This document shows positions 16,418-25,158 of a stretch of 64,000 nucleotides of DNA, one piece after another. The stretch is taken from the NCBI RefSeq assembly GCF_024204665.1, contig NZ_CP100355.1, forward strand, positions 248,001 to 312,000, written 5' to 3'. The notes under the pieces are model-generated. The model was not told where the DNA came from and did not search any database. It was given only the letters and a program-made list of their open reading frames with translations. Source of the stretch: Natronosalvus rutilus (GTDB lineage Archaea > Halobacteriota > Halobacteria > Halobacteriales > Natrialbaceae). Made by a program: the position numbers and the translations under genes. Position 1 is the first letter of the stretch, and each line of letters begins with the position of its first letter.

Positions 16418-16633
16418 GGGGACGAACATTGAGGTCGTTTCGGTCCGTTTCACCGATTATCGACTGGGGTATCGGATGCCTGAAACGCGTTTAGAACGCT
16501 CCTAAAATTTTAAAACACCATTAGAGGCGGTAATTTCTGTCGTCGAATCTCGACACAAACAGGACTAAACTCGAGCCGATCTGACACCGCCTCGAGCGCA
16601 ATCGCCTTGTATCGGCCGCCGCATACCTCGAGC

Positions 16634-17221
16634 ATGAGTCAGCGAACGGCGACCGTTTCCCGCGAAACGGGCGAGACGACTATCGAGTGCACTCTCGCCG
16701 TCGACGGGTCGGGAACCGCCGAGATCGACACCGGGATCGGCTTCTTCGATCACATGTGTACCGCCTTCGCCGAGCACGGCCTGTTCGACCTCGAACTCGA
16801 CTGCGACGGCGACCTCCACGTCGACGACCACCACACCGTCGAGGACGTCGCCATTGTCGTCGGAACCGCGTTCGACGAGGCGCTCGGTGACCGCGCGGGA
16901 ATCGTCCGGTACGCCGACCGGCGCGTCCCGCTCGACGAGGCGGTCGCAGACGCAGTCATCGACGTGAGCGGGCGCTCCCGGTTTTACTTCGACGGCACGT
17001 TCTCACAGGATCGAGTAGGGGAGTTCACGAGCGACATGGCGCGTCACTTCGCCGAGTCGCTGGCGATGCACGCCGGGCTCACCCTCCACCTGGCCGTCGA
17101 CGGCGAGAACGCCCACCACGAAGTCGAGGCGCTGTTCAAGGCGCTCGCGCGAACGCTCGACGACGCGACGCGACTCGACGAGCGGCGCGAGGGGACGCCG
17201 AGCACGAAGGGGACGCTCTGA
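16634..17221 (+). CDS. hisB: Imidazoleglycerol-phosphate dehydratase HisB
   Basis: A 195-residue manganese-dependent dehydratase of histidine synthesis. Characteristic motifs are [11 protein letters not shown] (about 36-46), the metal site [10 protein letters not shown] (about 67-76), the second [12 protein letters not shown] and the last metal site [11 protein letters not shown]. The C-terminal P-S-T-K-G-T-L is the classical ending. The ATG at 16634 gives M-S-Q-R-T-A-T-V, as in other haloarchaea. The in-frame ATG at 16607 adds nine unrelated residues. The upstream spacer is AT-rich (CCTAAAATTTTAAAAC near 16500). Confidence 0.95.
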   Translation: MSQRTATVSRETGETTIECTLAVDGSGTAEIDTGIGFFDHMCTAFAEHGLFDLELDCDGDLHVDDHHTVEDVAIVVGTAFDEALGDRAGIVRYADRRVPLDEAVADAVIDVSGRSRFYFDGTFSQDRVGEFTSDMARHFAESLAMHAGLTLHLAVDGENAHHEVEALFKALARTLDDATRLDERREGTPSTKGTL

Positions 17222-17236
17222 CTACGACGACGTCCG

Positions 17237-17881
17237 CTACGGCCGACGCAACTGATCGCCGTCCTCGACGAGTTTCCCCTCCTCGAGCGCGTGGTCGATG
17301 ATCGCGTCGACCTCGTGGTTCTCGAGGTCGTAGGCGCCGGCAGCGAGCCCCTCGAGGTCGGCGCGGTCCATCGGGAGTTCGCGATTGCGGAGGAGTCGAA
17401 GGACCTTGCCGTAGGCGGCTGGCGGCTGCGAGTCGTCACCCGACGCGGGTTCAGTATCCCTTTCGACGGGTTCAGAACCGCCTCCAGCAGATTCTCGGTC
17501 GGCTTCGACGTTCGTCTCTGTCGTAACCCCCTGCCTGCTCGCTCGAGCGGCGCCCTCGGCGTCGTCGCTTCGCCTCTCGTCAGCGGCCCGGGTTTCGTCG
17601 TTTCTGCCGATCGACACGGCGACATCGTCGGTTTCAGAAGCAGCGCCAGTTTCGGACGGCGCGCGGTCACGCGAGGGACGACCATTTCCGTCGCGTCCGC
17701 TCTCGCCGCCTCCGAGTCGGTCGAGCAACGGCTCGAGGAGCGTCTCCAGGCGGGCGTGGCAGGCATCACAGAGAACCGCGCGACCTTGTTCGCGCTCGTT
17801 CGGTTCGAGCGTTGCCGGGACGATTTCGAAGGTTCCGGCGGCCGGTTCTCCACAAAAGTCACAGCTTTGGATTGCGCGCAT
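17237..17881 (-). CDS. Zinc-ribbon protein with disordered linker and winged-helix-like end
   Basis: A 214-residue haloarchaeal protein of unknown function. The first 40 residues hold two Cys pairs, S-C-D-F-C-G-E-P-A and V-L-C-D-A-C-H-A-R, spaced as a treble-clef or zinc-ribbon site. Residues of about 60-150 are Asp/Glu/Arg/Ser-rich and probably disordered. The last 60 residues (Y-G-K-V-L-R-L-L-R-N-R-E-L-P-M-D-R-A-D-L to L-V-E-D-G-D-Q-L) look like a small helical winged-helix fold. This suggests nucleic-acid binding or a regulatory role. The start at 17881 (M-R-A-I-Q-S-C-D-F-C) is preferred to 17908. Confidence 0.65.
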   Translation of the reverse strand: MRAIQSCDFCGEPAAGTFEIVPATLEPNEREQGRAVLCDACHARLETLLEPLLDRLGGGESGRDGNGRPSRDRAPSETGAASETDDVAVSIGRNDETRAADERRSDDAEGAARASRQGVTTETNVEADRESAGGGSEPVERDTEPASGDDSQPPAAYGKVLRLLRNRELPMDRADLEGLAAGAYDLENHEVDAIIDHALEEGKLVEDGDQLRRP

Positions 17882-18183
17882 GAACGTTCGTCCGAACCGG
17901 ACAACCAAAAACGTGAGTCAGACGCGATGGGGTCGAGTCTCGACGAATCGAGCAAACGTCGTCTCGCCACGGAGCGCCGCCCTCGTGTCTCACTGGCCGA
18001 CAGCGAGCGACAGAATCATGTTCCTTGAGACCATATCACATAGATCCTGTCCTGGGTAGGGGTACCTGCGACGGGCCACGAATCCAGTACGGTGGCGGCG
18101 TCACACGCGTCGCCCATCCCCCCGTATTCTGCGATACGTCGACCGTGGGCACTCTTCCTCCCTCTGCGACACACCGACCGCGA
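17882..18183. other. 302-bp spacer, no gene seen
   Basis: No reading frame with haloarchaeal composition is found on either strand. The part nearest 17881 presumably carries the promoter of the zinc-ribbon gene (TTTTTGG-like element on the minus strand near 17905). Nothing else is recognised. Confidence 0.5.
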
Positions 18184-19344
18184 TCACTCGAGGGCCAGCA
18201 CTGACGAGACCGCCCGTTCGACCGCCTCGAGGTCGGCCTCCGGGGCGTAGACACCGAGCCGCCACTGGGCGCGCTGGGCGGCCTGTAACCCCTGGACGAG
18301 CGGCGACTGTTCGTGAAGCCTGCGGACGGAGCCGCCGACGACGACGCGCGTCTCGGTCTCGGGCATGCTCGGCCGACCTGGACAGTCGACGACGACCGAC
18401 CGCGAATCGACGTCTGCCCGGTCGGCGACGTCGTCTTCGAGTTCTCGAACCTCGTCGTGGTCGGCCTCGAGCAGCCATTCCGGCACCGCCTCGAGTTCGG
18501 CCCAGGCCGCTCGCTTGTAGAGGCGCCGTTCCGCGAGTCGAGCCGCGAAATCGGTCGTGGGCTGGCACTCCCGGAGCGCCGACAGGAGGTCCGCATCGGT
18601 CATCCGGGCGAATCGCTCGGCCGTCAGATCGGTCTCCTCGAGCAGGGTCTCGGAGGCGCGCTCGAGCATCGACCCCGCGATGCGGGAGACGTGGTGGCGA
18701 TAGACGGTCGCGTTCATCAGCGCGCGGGCAACGAGCAGGCTCTCGGCGGTCGCGACGTTGCCCTCCTCGAGGACGAGCGCGTCGTCGACGAACCGGAGGA
18801 CTCGAACGAGCCGCCCCGGATCGACCGTGCCGTAGGGGACGCCCGTGTGGTGGGCGTCGCGCACGAGGTAGTCCATCCGGTCGACGTCGAGGTCCCCCGA
18901 GACGAGCTGGCCGAGTTTGCCCTCGCCGGCGATCAGGTTCGCGACCACTTCCGGGGCGAGGCCGTGGGACTCGAGGACGGCCGCCAGTTCCGAGTCCTCG
19001 AAGAGGTGGTGAACGTCGTCGTGGTGGCGCCCGAGGTGGCGCTCGATGATCCGTTCGGTCTGGTGGCCGTAGGGACCGTGGCCGACGTCGTGGAGCAGGG
19101 CCGCTGCGCGGACGGCCTCCGCGCGGGCCCCCTCGACGCCGAGGTGGGTGAGCGCCTGGCGCGCGAGGTGATAGACTCCGAGACTGTGTTCGAACCGGGT
19201 GTGGCTGGCCGAGGGGTAGACCAGTCGGACGGTCGAGAGCTGTTTGACGTACCGGAGTCGCTGCATCGCCGCCGTGTCCAGGAGATCCTGTACGACGCCG
19301 TCGACCTCGACGTAGTCGTGGACGGCGTCTTTGATCGCGTTCAT
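18184..19344 (-). CDS. HD-domain phosphohydrolase (dGTPase/SAMHD1-like)
   Basis: A 386-residue metal-dependent HD hydrolase. The metal ligands are visible as T-R-F-E-H-S-L-G-V-Y-H (about 51-61), L-L-H-D-V-G-H-G-P-Y-G-H (about 84-95), and D-V-D-R-M-D-Y-L-V-R-D with the distal Asp near 155. The layout Q-R-L-R-Y-V-K-Q-L then S-A-S-H-T-R-F-E-H-S-L-G is that of dNTP triphosphohydrolases and SAMHD1-type enzymes, so a dNTPase or other nucleotide phosphohydrolase is likely. The C-terminal 90 residues are acidic and unassigned. The spacer upstream carries an 11-fold hexanucleotide-like repeat. Confidence 0.85.
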   Translation of the reverse strand: MNAIKDAVHDYVEVDGVVQDLLDTAAMQRLRYVKQLSTVRLVYPSASHTRFEHSLGVYHLARQALTHLGVEGARAEAVRAAALLHDVGHGPYGHQTERIIERHLGRHHDDVHHLFEDSELAAVLESHGLAPEVVANLIAGEGKLGQLVSGDLDVDRMDYLVRDAHHTGVPYGTVDPGRLVRVLRFVDDALVLEEGNVATAESLLVARALMNATVYRHHVSRIAGSMLERASETLLEETDLTAERFARMTDADLLSALRECQPTTDFAARLAERRLYKRAAWAELEAVPEWLLEADHDEVRELEDDVADRADVDSRSVVVDCPGRPSMPETETRVVVGGSVRRLHEQSPLVQGLQAAQRAQWRLGVYAPEADLEAVERAVSSVLALE

Positions 19345-19396
19345 GGGCGTACTCGCGGCGGGAGTGTCAAAACGAAATCGGAACCGTCGCGACCGG

Positions 19397-19462
19397 GTTT
19401 TCGTTCTCGTTCAGGGTCTCGGTTTCGTTCTCGTTCTCGTTCACGGTCTCGGTTTCGTTCTC
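19397..19462. repeat. Hexanucleotide microsatellite in a divergent spacer
   Basis: Eleven consecutive hexamers of the type GTTCTC/GGTTTC/GGTCTC fill the region between the HD gene and the divergent hydrolase. An internal 30-bp period is formed by GGTCTCGGTTTCGTTCTCG at 19415 and 19445. The strand is purely pyrimidine-rich apart from the phased G. Confidence 0.75.
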
Positions 19463-19517
19463 GAGTCGACGTGCACGAACCGAAACGCCCCTGTGTTCCC
19501 GCCCCCTCGAATACCGC

Positions 19518-20360
19518 ATGCCGACCGTACGGAACCGCGGTGCGTCGCTGTTCTACAGCGCCGAGGGCGGCGACGAGGGGCCAGCGGTGGTCTTCGTCAA
19601 CGAGGCCGGCCTCGGCGGCTGGCTCTGGGGCTGGCAACACGCCTCCCTGGCAGGCCCTTTCGAGACTGTCGTCTGGGACCTCCGGGGCACCGGTCGCTCC
19701 GAGGGGACGACCGGGCCGTACGACCTTGAGACGCTCGCGAGCGACTTCGAGGCCGTCTGCCGCGAGATTGGGAGCCGGAGCGTCCACGCCGTCGGCCTGG
19801 GACTCGGCAGCGCCATTGCCCTCGAAGCCGCTCGCTCGAGCGGTCGCGTCGAGACGCTAACGCTCCTGGGAACCGCCGCACACGGGTCGGCGTTCGACCT
19901 CGAGGCGCTGTTCGACCCGCTGGAAGACGGCGGCGAAGAAACGAGTGGTGACGCGACGACCGCCCAAGACGACCGACGCAACGCGATTCGAGCCACCCTC
20001 GAGTCCGCCCTCTCCGGGGACTTTCGAAACCGCCAGCCGGACGTCGTCGACGGCATCGTGGACTGGCGTCTCGAGGGCGACGCCGATTCCGCCGGGCGAC
20101 GTGCGCAACTTGCCGCTCTAGCCGAGTTCGACGCTCAGAAGTGGCTCGTGGAGGTGACCCAGCCGACGTTAGTCCTCCACGGCACGGCCGACGCACTCGT
20201 CCCGTCTGGCGCCGGACGCGACCTCGCCGACGGCCTTCCGAGGGGGACGTTCGTCCCGCTCGAGGGCGCTGGCCACCTCGCGAACGTCGAACGCTCGCGG
20301 ACGGTAAACGATCGGTTGTTTGGGTTCCTCGAGGATCACACCGACGGCCTCGAGCGGTGA
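19518..20360 (+). CDS. Alpha/beta-hydrolase fold protein lacking nucleophile Ser
   Basis: A 280-residue alpha/beta-hydrolase. The strand order, V-V-W-D-L-R-G-T-G-R-S-E-G, the acid L-H-G-T-A-D-A-L-V-P and the histidine G-A-G-H-L-A are all normal for the family. The nucleophile elbow reads V-G-L-G-L-G-S (about 92-98) instead of G-x-S-x-G, so Gly95 sits where the catalytic Ser should be. Ser98 follows but is out of place. It is therefore either a non-catalytic binding protein or an enzyme with a displaced nucleophile. An acidic insertion (about 130-150) interrupts the lid. It stands alone, divergent from the HD gene. Confidence 0.85.
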   Translation: MPTVRNRGASLFYSAEGGDEGPAVVFVNEAGLGGWLWGWQHASLAGPFETVVWDLRGTGRSEGTTGPYDLETLASDFEAVCREIGSRSVHAVGLGLGSAIALEAARSSGRVETLTLLGTAAHGSAFDLEALFDPLEDGGEETSGDATTAQDDRRNAIRATLESALSGDFRNRQPDVVDGIVDWRLEGDADSAGRRAQLAALAEFDAQKWLVEVTQPTLVLHGTADALVPSGAGRDLADGLPRGTFVPLEGAGHLANVERSRTVNDRLFGFLEDHTDGLER

Positions 20361-20621
20361 GCGCCCTAGCCGTGCCATCCGTGAACGAGGACGCTGACGC
20401 CAAAAATCGGCTAGTTAACTGACGGTATCCGGTGGATTCATGCTCGCTCGCTCCGGAGTAGAATCTGCACGGGGACGGGCGGGATCAGTCTGTCGAATCG
20501 ATCGTCAACGTTCCACCCACACCACCTATCAACCACCACATTCCCCCGTGTTTTTCTCGAGAGCGACTTCCGTGAGCGAGCGGGCAGAAGGCCTTACTAT
20601 CCGGAGGACATTTACAGACCT

Positions 20622-21341
20622 ATGACACAGGTGCGTCTCGCGCTGCTCAACGCCGCCTACGAGGGCGAGAGCACGCGACGAAACTTTCGACGCGAACTCG
20701 ACGCCTCGCTCGCCGAGTTCGACATCACCGACGGCGAACTCCCCGAAACCTACGATTACGACGGCGTCGTCGTCACGGGCTCGAGAGCCTCGGTCTACTG
20801 GGACGAAGACTGGATCGAGCCAGCGAAGACGTGGGTCGCCGAAGCCATCGATCGCGACGTCCCGTTTCTGGGCATCTGCTGGGGCCACCAGCTCCTGGCT
20901 GACGTCCTCGGCGGGTCCGTCGACGACATGGGCGAGTACGAGGTCGGCTACAGTCATATCGAGCACACCGGCGACTCGCCCCTGTTCGACGGAATCGACC
21001 GCGAGTTCGTCGGCTACACGAGCCACTCCGACGCCGTCCTCGAGTTACCCCCCAATGCCGAGCCCCTGGCCGAAAACGAGTACTCGAACCACGGCTATCG
21101 CCTCGGGAACGTCTTCGGCGTCCAGTTCCACCCCGAGTTCGACCAGCCGACGATGCGAAAGCTGCTCGAGAACAAGGACCTCGAGTCCGAAACCCGCGAG
21201 CGTCTGCTCGCCGAGGTCACCGACGAGAACCACGCGAGGACGCGCCCGGCGAGTCTCGTCTTCGAGAACTTCGTCGATTTCGTGCGCGAAGTTCGTGAGC
21301 GAGCGGCCGCGGACGACGGGGCTCGAGACGTCTCGGCGTGA
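20622..21341 (+). CDS. Class I glutamine amidotransferase-like protein
   Basis: A 239-residue single-domain class I glutamine amidotransferase. The nucleophile Cys86 lies in F-L-G-I-C-W-G-H-Q, and the His-x-Glu pair is in V-Q-F-H-P-E-F near 172-174. The triad is therefore complete and glutaminase or gamma-glutamyl hydrolase activity is expected. There is no synthetase domain, and it is neither GuaA nor TrpG by length or neighbours. Related stand-alone proteins are annotated GMP synthase-like amidotransferases and may act on unknown amines. It ends exactly back-to-back with the convergent Fe-S oxidoreductase (adjacent stop codons, no spacer). Confidence 0.85.
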   Translation: MTQVRLALLNAAYEGESTRRNFRRELDASLAEFDITDGELPETYDYDGVVVTGSRASVYWDEDWIEPAKTWVAEAIDRDVPFLGICWGHQLLADVLGGSVDDMGEYEVGYSHIEHTGDSPLFDGIDREFVGYTSHSDAVLELPPNAEPLAENEYSNHGYRLGNVFGVQFHPEFDQPTMRKLLENKDLESETRERLLAEVTDENHARTRPASLVFENFVDFVREVRERAAADDGARDVSA

Positions 21342-23489
21342 TCACTCGAGGCCCGCCGTCTCTCGCTCACCGATGGCCTCGACGAGCAGTTCCGCGACGT
21401 CGACGATCTCGATGTCCTCTTCGAATCCACCAGTTTTGCGCCCGTCCTCGTACATCGTCATGCACATCGGGCAGGCGACAACGAACTTCTCGACGCCAGC
21501 GCCGGCGTCGGTGTCCTCGAGCGCCTCGCGAAGCCGTTCCTCGCTCGGTTTCGGCTCTTCGTCGAAGTCCATCCAGAGGCCACCGCCACCGCCGCCACAA
21601 CAGAACGAGTCGGCACGATTGCGCGGCATCTCCTGGAGGTCACAGCCGGTCGCCCGGATGAGTTCGCGCGGAGCCTCGTACTCGTCGTTGTACCGCCCGA
21701 GGTGACAGGGGTCGTGGTAGGTGACGGTGTAGTCGAGTTCGGTGCCCGACAGGGCCAACTTGCCGTCCTGGACCAGCTCCTCGACGGCCTGCGTCCAGTG
21801 GAGCACCTCGATTTCCCCGCGCTGATTCCAGTACTCGTCGTACTCGAACGGCATCATCGGATCGTCCGCGAACTCCGCGAAGTCGACCTCGGGGTACTCG
21901 TTCTCGAACGTGTTGTAGCTGTGCGGGTCGGTGCAGATCAGCTTCTCGAAGTCACAGGCCTCGAACGACTCGACGTGGTGGCCCGCCAGCTCGAGGTAGA
22001 GGAACTCCTCGCCGATGCGGCGGATGTCGTTGCCGTCGTACTTCTCGTCCTCGAAGAGAATGCCGAAGCTGACGTCGGCGGCCTCGAGGATGGTCGCCAG
22101 CGAGCGGGCGACTCGCTTGTTGCGCTCGTCGTAGCTCGGGTAGTCGCCGACGTACCAGAGGTACTCGACCTCCTCATCGCGAGCGTCCACGAGGTCGAAC
22201 TCGAGTTCGTCGGCCCAGTCGGCGCGGTTCCGCGGCGAGTCGCCGAAGGTGTTGCCGTTCTGCATGACGTTCTGGAAGACGTCCTGCATGTTCGAGTCGA
22301 CGTCACCCTGGTCGACCAGCTGGCGGTTGAGTCGCGTAAAGGACTGGAGGTGCTCGATCTCGACGGGACAGGCGTCCATGCAGGCCATGCAGGCCATGCA
22401 CGATTCCATCGTCTCCGCGTCGATAACCGAGGTACCGCCGTCGGCGATGATCGGTCGTTCCTCGCCACCGGCGTTGAGACTCTCGCGGTAGGATTTCAGG
22501 TCGAGGATGACGTTCCGCGGGTCGAGCGGCCGGTCGGACGCCTTCGCGGGGCAGACCGACGAGCAGCGCCCACACTTGGTACAGGCGTCCTGGTCGAGAA
22601 TCTCCTTCCAGGTGAAGTCGTCGATGGACTCGGCGTTCGTCGCGTCCAGGTCGGCTGGGACGCCGGGCAGGCGCTTGCCGGTCTTCTCGTCGCGCGTGAC
22701 GACGTTGGCGAACGAGGAGAGCATGTGGAACGGCTTCGCGTAGGGAATCCACGCGATGAAGAAGAACGCGAGCAGCGAGTGCGACCACCAGGCCCACCAG
22801 TGCATCGAGGTCGCGAGCGACTCGCTCATGCCCATCGACTCGAGCGCTCCGAGGCCCATCGCCAGGCCGTAGCCGACGAAGCTCACCACCTCGAACTCGG
22901 GCATGCCGGTCGCGTAGATCCGGATTCCCTCGAGGGCGAACCCGCCGAGGCCCAGGAGAAAGAGAATCCAGACGAACGCGGTGTCCTCGAGGGAGGTGTG
23001 TCGACCCCACAGGCGTTCGTTCTGTACCCAGTACCGGCGGTACATCGCCATTCCGAGGCCGACGACGAACAGCAGGCCCATCGCGTCGACCATGAACTGG
23101 TAGGCCAGGTAGAAGTCGCCGTGCCAGAAGGAGGCGTCGAACACGAGGCCGTAGGCGTACTCGTCGAATGCGAGAATCGAGGTCGCGATGAACAGCGAGA
23201 GAAAGCCCCAGAAGATGAAGGCGTGCATCAGTCCGCCGTAGAGGTCGCGATTGAACTGCTTCTCGTTCGTCAGGACGATTTTCGACGCGGCCACGACTCG
23301 ACTCGCGAGGTCGTCGACGCGAGGGAAGGGGTCGTCGTCTCCCTCGGCGTAACGGGCGAACCGTGCGTAGACGCCGAACAGGAAGACGAGGATGGCGACG
23401 GCGGCGAGGAAGTAAAACAGCACCTTCTCCACGGAGGAGATGCCGTAGTACGTTTCCCTGGTCACCTCCGTCTGTGCGATAACGTTCAT
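21342..23489 (-). CDS. Membrane-bound heterodisulfide-reductase-like Fe-S oxidoreductase
   Basis: A 715-residue fusion. The N-terminal 260 residues are a cytochrome-b-like membrane domain of the nitrate-reductase-gamma type, with helix-borne His in L-M-H-A-F, W-S-H-S and P-F-H-M-L. Next come two 4Fe-4S motifs, C-T-K-C-G-R-C-S-S-V-C-P and C-M-A-C-M-A-C-M-D-A-C-P. The C-terminal CCG region holds H-D-P-C-H-L-G-R-Y and F-C-C-G-G-G-G-G-G. This is the architecture proposed for electron-transfer-flavoprotein:menaquinone oxidoreductases. It would pass electrons from fatty acid or lactate oxidation to menaquinone. No etfAB lies nearby, but two acyl-CoA synthetases are 12-16 kb upstream. Confidence 0.88.
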   Translation of the reverse strand: MNVIAQTEVTRETYYGISSVEKVLFYFLAAVAILVFLFGVYARFARYAEGDDDPFPRVDDLASRVVAASKIVLTNEKQFNRDLYGGLMHAFIFWGFLSLFIATSILAFDEYAYGLVFDASFWHGDFYLAYQFMVDAMGLLFVVGLGMAMYRRYWVQNERLWGRHTSLEDTAFVWILFLLGLGGFALEGIRIYATGMPEFEVVSFVGYGLAMGLGALESMGMSESLATSMHWWAWWSHSLLAFFFIAWIPYAKPFHMLSSFANVVTRDEKTGKRLPGVPADLDATNAESIDDFTWKEILDQDACTKCGRCSSVCPAKASDRPLDPRNVILDLKSYRESLNAGGEERPIIADGGTSVIDAETMESCMACMACMDACPVEIEHLQSFTRLNRQLVDQGDVDSNMQDVFQNVMQNGNTFGDSPRNRADWADELEFDLVDARDEEVEYLWYVGDYPSYDERNKRVARSLATILEAADVSFGILFEDEKYDGNDIRRIGEEFLYLELAGHHVESFEACDFEKLICTDPHSYNTFENEYPEVDFAEFADDPMMPFEYDEYWNQRGEIEVLHWTQAVEELVQDGKLALSGTELDYTVTYHDPCHLGRYNDEYEAPRELIRATGCDLQEMPRNRADSFCCGGGGGGLWMDFDEEPKPSEERLREALEDTDAGAGVEKFVVACPMCMTMYEDGRKTGGFEEDIEIVDVAELLVEAIGERETAGLE

Positions 23490-23633
23490 GTACTATGACG
23501 CGGAGAGAACGTACTTAACTCTTGTCACACCGTCCACGGGGTGTCCCGGAGCCGTCGTCCGAGAATCGATACGCCGTTGAGAGTTTATTGAGAACGATTC
23601 GCTCACCCGTCGGCCAACGCTATACGGCAACAG

Positions 23634-23642
23634 GCTTAAATA
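23634..23642 (+). promoter_or_regulatory. TATA-like box of the Cmi4-family gene
   Basis: GCTTAAATATCC contains a good archaeal TATA box about 27 nt upstream of the ATG at 23667, implying a leaderless mRNA. Confidence 0.5.
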
Positions 23643-23666
23643 TCCACCCGTCTCCAGTGTGCATCC

Positions 23667-24257
23667 ATGAACGAGAAAACCGAAGAACTCCGAGACATCT
23701 TCACCAGCGTTACCGACGGCGAAGAGACCGTCACCGAATCCCAGGAAGACACCCGTGGATCGCTCGAGAAGGACGAGCGAACCGTCGAGGAGCGCCTCGA
23801 GAACGTGATCGCACAGATGCGCGAACGATACGGCTTCGAGACGCCGTTATCGGAGGCGGAGCTACAGACCGTCGCGAGACGCTACTACGAACGCGACGAT
23901 GACGACGAGATCGCCGCCGACCTCGAGGTCGACCCACAGAACGTCTTCGAGGCCCGGTGTGCGCTACACCTCGTGGACGAGGGCGACGCCGACGAGATCG
24001 ACCTGGTAGCGATTCGCGAACGTGACGAGGCCGACGCGACCCTCGCCGAGGAGTACGACGTCGACCCGGAGACGATCCGGCGCTACCGCCTCGTCGCGGC
24101 CGCGAAAGCGGAATCGCGAGCGGCGAACGACCGCTACCGCGACGAGTTCGATAGCCTGCTGGCCGACTCGGAACTCGCCTCCAAGATGGCGAGCGACGTC
24201 CGGAAGGACGGTCTCGAGGACGCGACCGAGGGCATGGAAACGGACGTCTCCTTCTGA
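23667..24257 (+). CDS. Conditioned-medium-induced protein 4 family
   Basis: A 196-residue acidic, almost wholly helical protein with no transmembrane segment. It matches the haloarchaeal family named for induction by conditioned medium. The core R-E-R-Y-G-F-E-T-P-L-S-E-A-E-L-Q and two helix-turn-helix-like segments (D-E-I-A-A-D-L-E-V-D-P-Q-N-V-F-E-A-R, and A-E-E-Y-D-V-D-P-E-T-I-R-R-Y-R) are visible. Both look like minimal HTH units that could bind DNA, but the role is unknown. A well-placed TATA box supports the ATG at 23667. Confidence 0.7.
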   Translation: MNEKTEELRDIFTSVTDGEETVTESQEDTRGSLEKDERTVEERLENVIAQMRERYGFETPLSEAELQTVARRYYERDDDDEIAADLEVDPQNVFEARCALHLVDEGDADEIDLVAIRERDEADATLAEEYDVDPETIRRYRLVAAAKAESRAANDRYRDEFDSLLADSELASKMASDVRKDGLEDATEGMETDVSF

Positions 24258-24366
24258 TCGGTCACTTCGTAGAGCGGTTTGCTTCTAATTGGCTACCGCG
24301 TACAGCTGTTTCCTGCTGACCGCGTCGCTCCCGTGCAGCTCAGCCCCTTCCCCACCGAGCCAGCAA

Positions 24367-24374
24367 TTTATATA
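24367..24374 (+). promoter_or_regulatory. TATA box of the Cas4-like gene
   Basis: TTTATATA is centred 26-27 nt upstream of the ATG at 24397. It is one of the cleanest leaderless promoters in the window. Confidence 0.6.
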
Positions 24375-24396
24375 CCAATACGCGGCCAGACCGACC

Positions 24397-25128
24397 ATGA
24401 CGCACGTCGCGTTCAGCGACCTCCGGACGGCCACCTACTGTCCGCGAAAGCTCTATTACGCCCGACGCGCCGACGACCGCGAGCCGCCACCCGGAGTCGC
24501 CGCCGTCCGAGACCTCGCGACCCGGTACGAATCCCTCCTCACGGCGACCGACAAGGCACTCGCCCACGAACCGATTGAACTCGAGCCGTCCGTCTATCGC
24601 GCCAGGCTCTGTCGAACGCGCGATCGATTGACGAACGCCGCCGAGGAGACGCGGTTCCAGCCGCCGCCGAATCGCGACCACGACGCGACGAACGGGGACC
24701 GATGGGCGGCGACCTGTGACCCCGCCACCGTGGACGCCCTCGTCACCGGTCGAGAGTGCCGTGGTATCGTTCACAAAGTACTGCACGATCCGCTCGAACC
24801 GGCCCTCGTCTCCGCCGGCAAACCGCCCGACCAGGGCGTCTGGAAATCCCAGCGCGTCCACGCCGTCGCCGCCGCGAAGGCCCTCGCATGGACACACGAA
24901 CAACCGGTTGGCGGTGCCTGGCTCGAGTATCCAGCCTACGGGGAGATCCGCTACGTTCCGATGAGGACGCGCCGGAAGGCCGAGTACCGACGGGCACTCC
25001 GAACCGTCCGCGAACTCGAGGAGCCACCGTCGCGACTCAGCAACCGCGAGAAGTGTACCGCCTGCGAGTACGCCGACACCTGTGGTGTCCGAACACGAAG
25101 CCTCCGATCGCTGCTGGGATTCGGGTGA
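24397..25128 (+). CDS. Stand-alone Cas4-like Fe-S protein, probable nuclease-dead
   Basis: A 243-residue protein of the Cas4/RecB-like family. Four cysteines for a 4Fe-4S cluster are present: Cys15 in T-Y-C-P-R-K-L-Y-Y, and Cys220, Cys223 and Cys229 in C-T-A-C-E-Y-A-D-T-C. The PD-(D/E)xK core is eroded. The motif II region reads R-G-I-V-H-K-V with His where Asp is expected. The motif III region reads L-E-P-A-L-V-S-A-G-K-P instead of P-V-E-x-K. A Q-R-V-H-A-V-A-A-A-K helix remains. No other cas gene or array is nearby. A DNA-binding or structural role is therefore more likely than exonuclease activity. TTTATATA 27 nt upstream supports the ATG. Confidence 0.7.
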   Translation: MTHVAFSDLRTATYCPRKLYYARRADDREPPPGVAAVRDLATRYESLLTATDKALAHEPIELEPSVYRARLCRTRDRLTNAAEETRFQPPPNRDHDATNGDRWAATCDPATVDALVTGRECRGIVHKVLHDPLEPALVSAGKPPDQGVWKSQRVHAVAAAKALAWTHEQPVGGAWLEYPAYGEIRYVPMRTRRKAEYRRALRTVRELEEPPSRLSNREKCTACEYADTCGVRTRSLRSLLGFG

Positions 25129-25158
25129 CTCGAATCGACGATGAGGACGCGAGCGTCG

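Noticed and set aside
24397-25128. Cas4-like gene as part of a CRISPR locus
   Set aside because: No repeat-spacer array, leader, cas1 or cas2 was seen in the window, so it is stand-alone.
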